A stretch of 12,846 bases of DNA from assembly GCA_027622115.1 (NCBI GenBank), contig JAQBZS010000092.1, positions 1-12,846 on the forward strand, in the 5' to 3' direction. The translations under genes were made by a program, and so were the position numbers. The stretch is from Planctomycetota bacterium. GTDB taxonomy: Bacteria > Planctomycetota > Planctomycetia > Planctomycetales > Planctomycetaceae. Positions 11,599-12,846 of the stretch are shown here, piece after piece; positions within the stretch are counted from its first letter, which is position 1, and each line of letters starts with the position of its first letter. The notes below the pieces were generated by a model that saw nothing but the letters and a program-made list of their open reading frames with translations, was not told the DNA's origin and did not search any database.

Positions 11599-12846
11599 TC
11601 AGTTCTTCTTCCGTTTGCGGCGAGGACGCTGTGGCGGCGGCGGAGCGGACGTCTTCTGCTTTTCCTGCATCCACGAATCCAGCAGATCGCTGCGGGCGGA
11701 CTCAACCGCGTCGCCGATCACTTCCGTCGAGGCGACCGGTCCCGGCTTTGTCGGCGGAACGGCGGGCCGGTCGTTCCGGGAACCCGGAATGAATGCGCCA
11801 CCGGTCGCGTCCGGCCAGGGAAACCGTTTGCGCCGTTCAAACTCATCCTGCGTGATGTGGAAGTTGGTTTCAGCGATGACGGGCATGCCGCCGTACTGCG
11901 CGTATCCGGCACCGCGTGAGAGTTTAACGATATTGAGATAAGGGTTGTCGCTGGCCAGCAGAACGTCGTTGGCCGTCAGCCGGCTGTCGATGAACTGGGG
12001 AAAGGCCACGGAAGTTCGTGCCCGCGGGCTTGTGACTTCGGTGATGTTCTGCATCACGTCGATGGTTTCACCACTCGACTTGACCAGCCGTTCGCGGTCC
12101 TCGTAAGCCGACACGGCAAACCATTGTCGATATCGGCAGTTGGCTTCGATGGTGGGAATCAGATCGGCCTTCGAGGTTTTCAGATCCTGCATCGACTGGT
12201 TGGCGATGATGACTCCGACTCCCATGCTGCGGGCCAGTTGCAGCATGTATTCAATGTTGCGGGCAACCATCCGCTGAAATTCGTCAACGACAAGAAAGAC
12301 CGGATGCTTTCTCTGCGTCTGCGTGGACGCGGCCAGCAGAGAATACGCGACAAGTCGTGCGATCTCGGGTGATGAACCTGGCCCGAGTGTGGCGGACAGA
12401 TGGAAGTACAGCACCTGCGGCTGCGTGAAGGCGTCGCGGAAATCAATGGACGCGTCGAGCACTTCGCGTGAATGCGTCCTGGCGGTCACGTTGAGAGCTT
12501 CGAAGGAACCCAGCCGATCGAGGACCGTCTGCACGTGAACACCGGCCTTGCGAATCTCGGGATGCAGTTCGCGTTTATCGGAGGCGATCGCGACCTGCCC
12601 GAGTCGTTCCGCCAGTTCCCGAAACGTGCTTGTCTCCGGAAACTTCTTGATCGTGTGATACAGCACGGCGGCATTGGCGGAACTGTAGAAGCCTTCGCCA
12701 TAATCGCTGCCGTAGGTCAGCCCGAGCGCTCCACACAGAATATCCGTGCGGACGTAATGCTCCATCATCTGAAACCACGACTGCATCAGTGGATTGAAGG
12801 CGAAGGTGCTCAGTTTTGCCTGATTGCTGAAGTGCCTCACGGGAAC
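11599..12846 (-). CDS. VirD4/TraG/HerA-like coupling ATPase, truncated at the window edge
   Basis: C-terminal about 415 residues of a P-loop ATPase; the frame is open to the window end, so the Walker A region lies outside. Numbered from the GTG at 12840: a helical insert about 20-130; Walker B HPVFLVVDEFQRM (179-191), with Asp-Glu for magnesium and water activation; a following motif GVGVIIANQSMQDL (207-220), with Gln as in TraD/VirD4 and HerA 'xxQ' motifs; and EANCRYRQWFAVSAYED (232-248), whose Arg may serve as an arginine finger. The Pro/Lys/Arg-rich tail (PPPPQRPRRKRKKN) could contact DNA or a partner. These ATPases move DNA through membranes or along DNA as hexamers; in conjugation they link the relaxosome to the secretion channel. 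The downstream A-B cassettes fit that setting. Membrane segments, if any, would lie in the missing N-terminus. HerA-type end-processing is an alternative. Confidence 0.8.
   Translation of the reverse strand, partial: VPVRHFSNQAKLSTFAFNPLMQSWFQMMEHYVRTDILCGALGLTYGSDYGEGFYSSANAAVLYHTIKKFPETSTFRELAERLGQVAIASDKRELHPEIRKAGVHVQTVLDRLGSFEALNVTARTHSREVLDASIDFRDAFTQPQVLYFHLSATLGPGSSPEIARLVAYSLLAASTQTQRKHPVFLVVDEFQRMVARNIEYMLQLARSMGVGVIIANQSMQDLKTSKADLIPTIEANCRYRQWFAVSAYEDRERLVKSSGETIDVMQNITEVTSPRARTSVAFPQFIDSRLTANDVLLASDNPYLNIVKLSRGAGYAQYGGMPVIAETNFHITQDEFERRKRFPWPDATGGAFIPGSRNDRPAVPPTKPGPVASTEVIGDAVESARSDLLDSWMQEKQKTSAPPPPQRPRRKRKKN

Noticed and set aside
1..12846. CRISPR array, rRNA, riboswitch or replication origin
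   Set aside because: No regularly spaced repeats, rRNA-like segments, known riboswitch cores or iteron clusters were seen on either strand.

Overview
The window looks like accessory, mobile DNA from a planctomycete (Planctomycetota). This rests on several families I recognise from that phylum: a tyrosine recombinase with the box-I signature TGMTQKEI, three copies of a small GRI/GLI..A.(V/I)W protein, a CPVCGSNDG zinc-ribbon protein, and a GDWG..DED...LLPSEY protein also common on conjugative elements. No search was run, so the taxonomic call is inference.

Left part (1-3,960). A stand-alone reverse transcriptase on the + strand has the catalytic box YVDN in place of YxDD. A decayed minus-strand fragment resembles the N-terminus of RNA polymerase beta'. 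A 521-residue minus-strand tyrosine recombinase lacks the usual box-I arginine. Upstream of the recombinase is a 17-bp perfect inverted repeat.

Centre (3,958-5,384). The 3' part of a tRNA-Val(GAC) gene, from the anticodon stem to the discriminator base, has no 5' half. It lies between two integrases, which is the expected look of an attachment-site junction. To its right are hairpins and ATTGCAG direct repeats, a conventional tyrosine integrase (+), and a convergent overlapping small HTH protein that is probably an excisionase.

Right part (5,641-12,846). All genes run on the minus strand, towards the integrase. Read in transcription order they are: a truncated VirD4/HerA-like ATPase, a small coiled-coil protein, two tandem copies of a two-gene cassette of winged-helix, replication-relaxation-like proteins (A-B, A'-B'), a CxxC protein, and a row of small proteins. 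Three of the small proteins are paralogues. The small genes are separated by strong hairpins, two of them as tandem pairs next to a CGCATTAACAA motif. One 77-codon zinc-ribbon frame has no start codon and follows the upstream gene in frame after a single TAG.

The most economical reading is an integrative, conjugation-like element (int/xis, coupling ATPase, DNA-processing accessories, small unknown genes) inserted at tRNA-Val, next to the remains or end of a second element carrying the reverse transcriptase and the unusual recombinase. No relaxase, replication protein or CRISPR array is visible.
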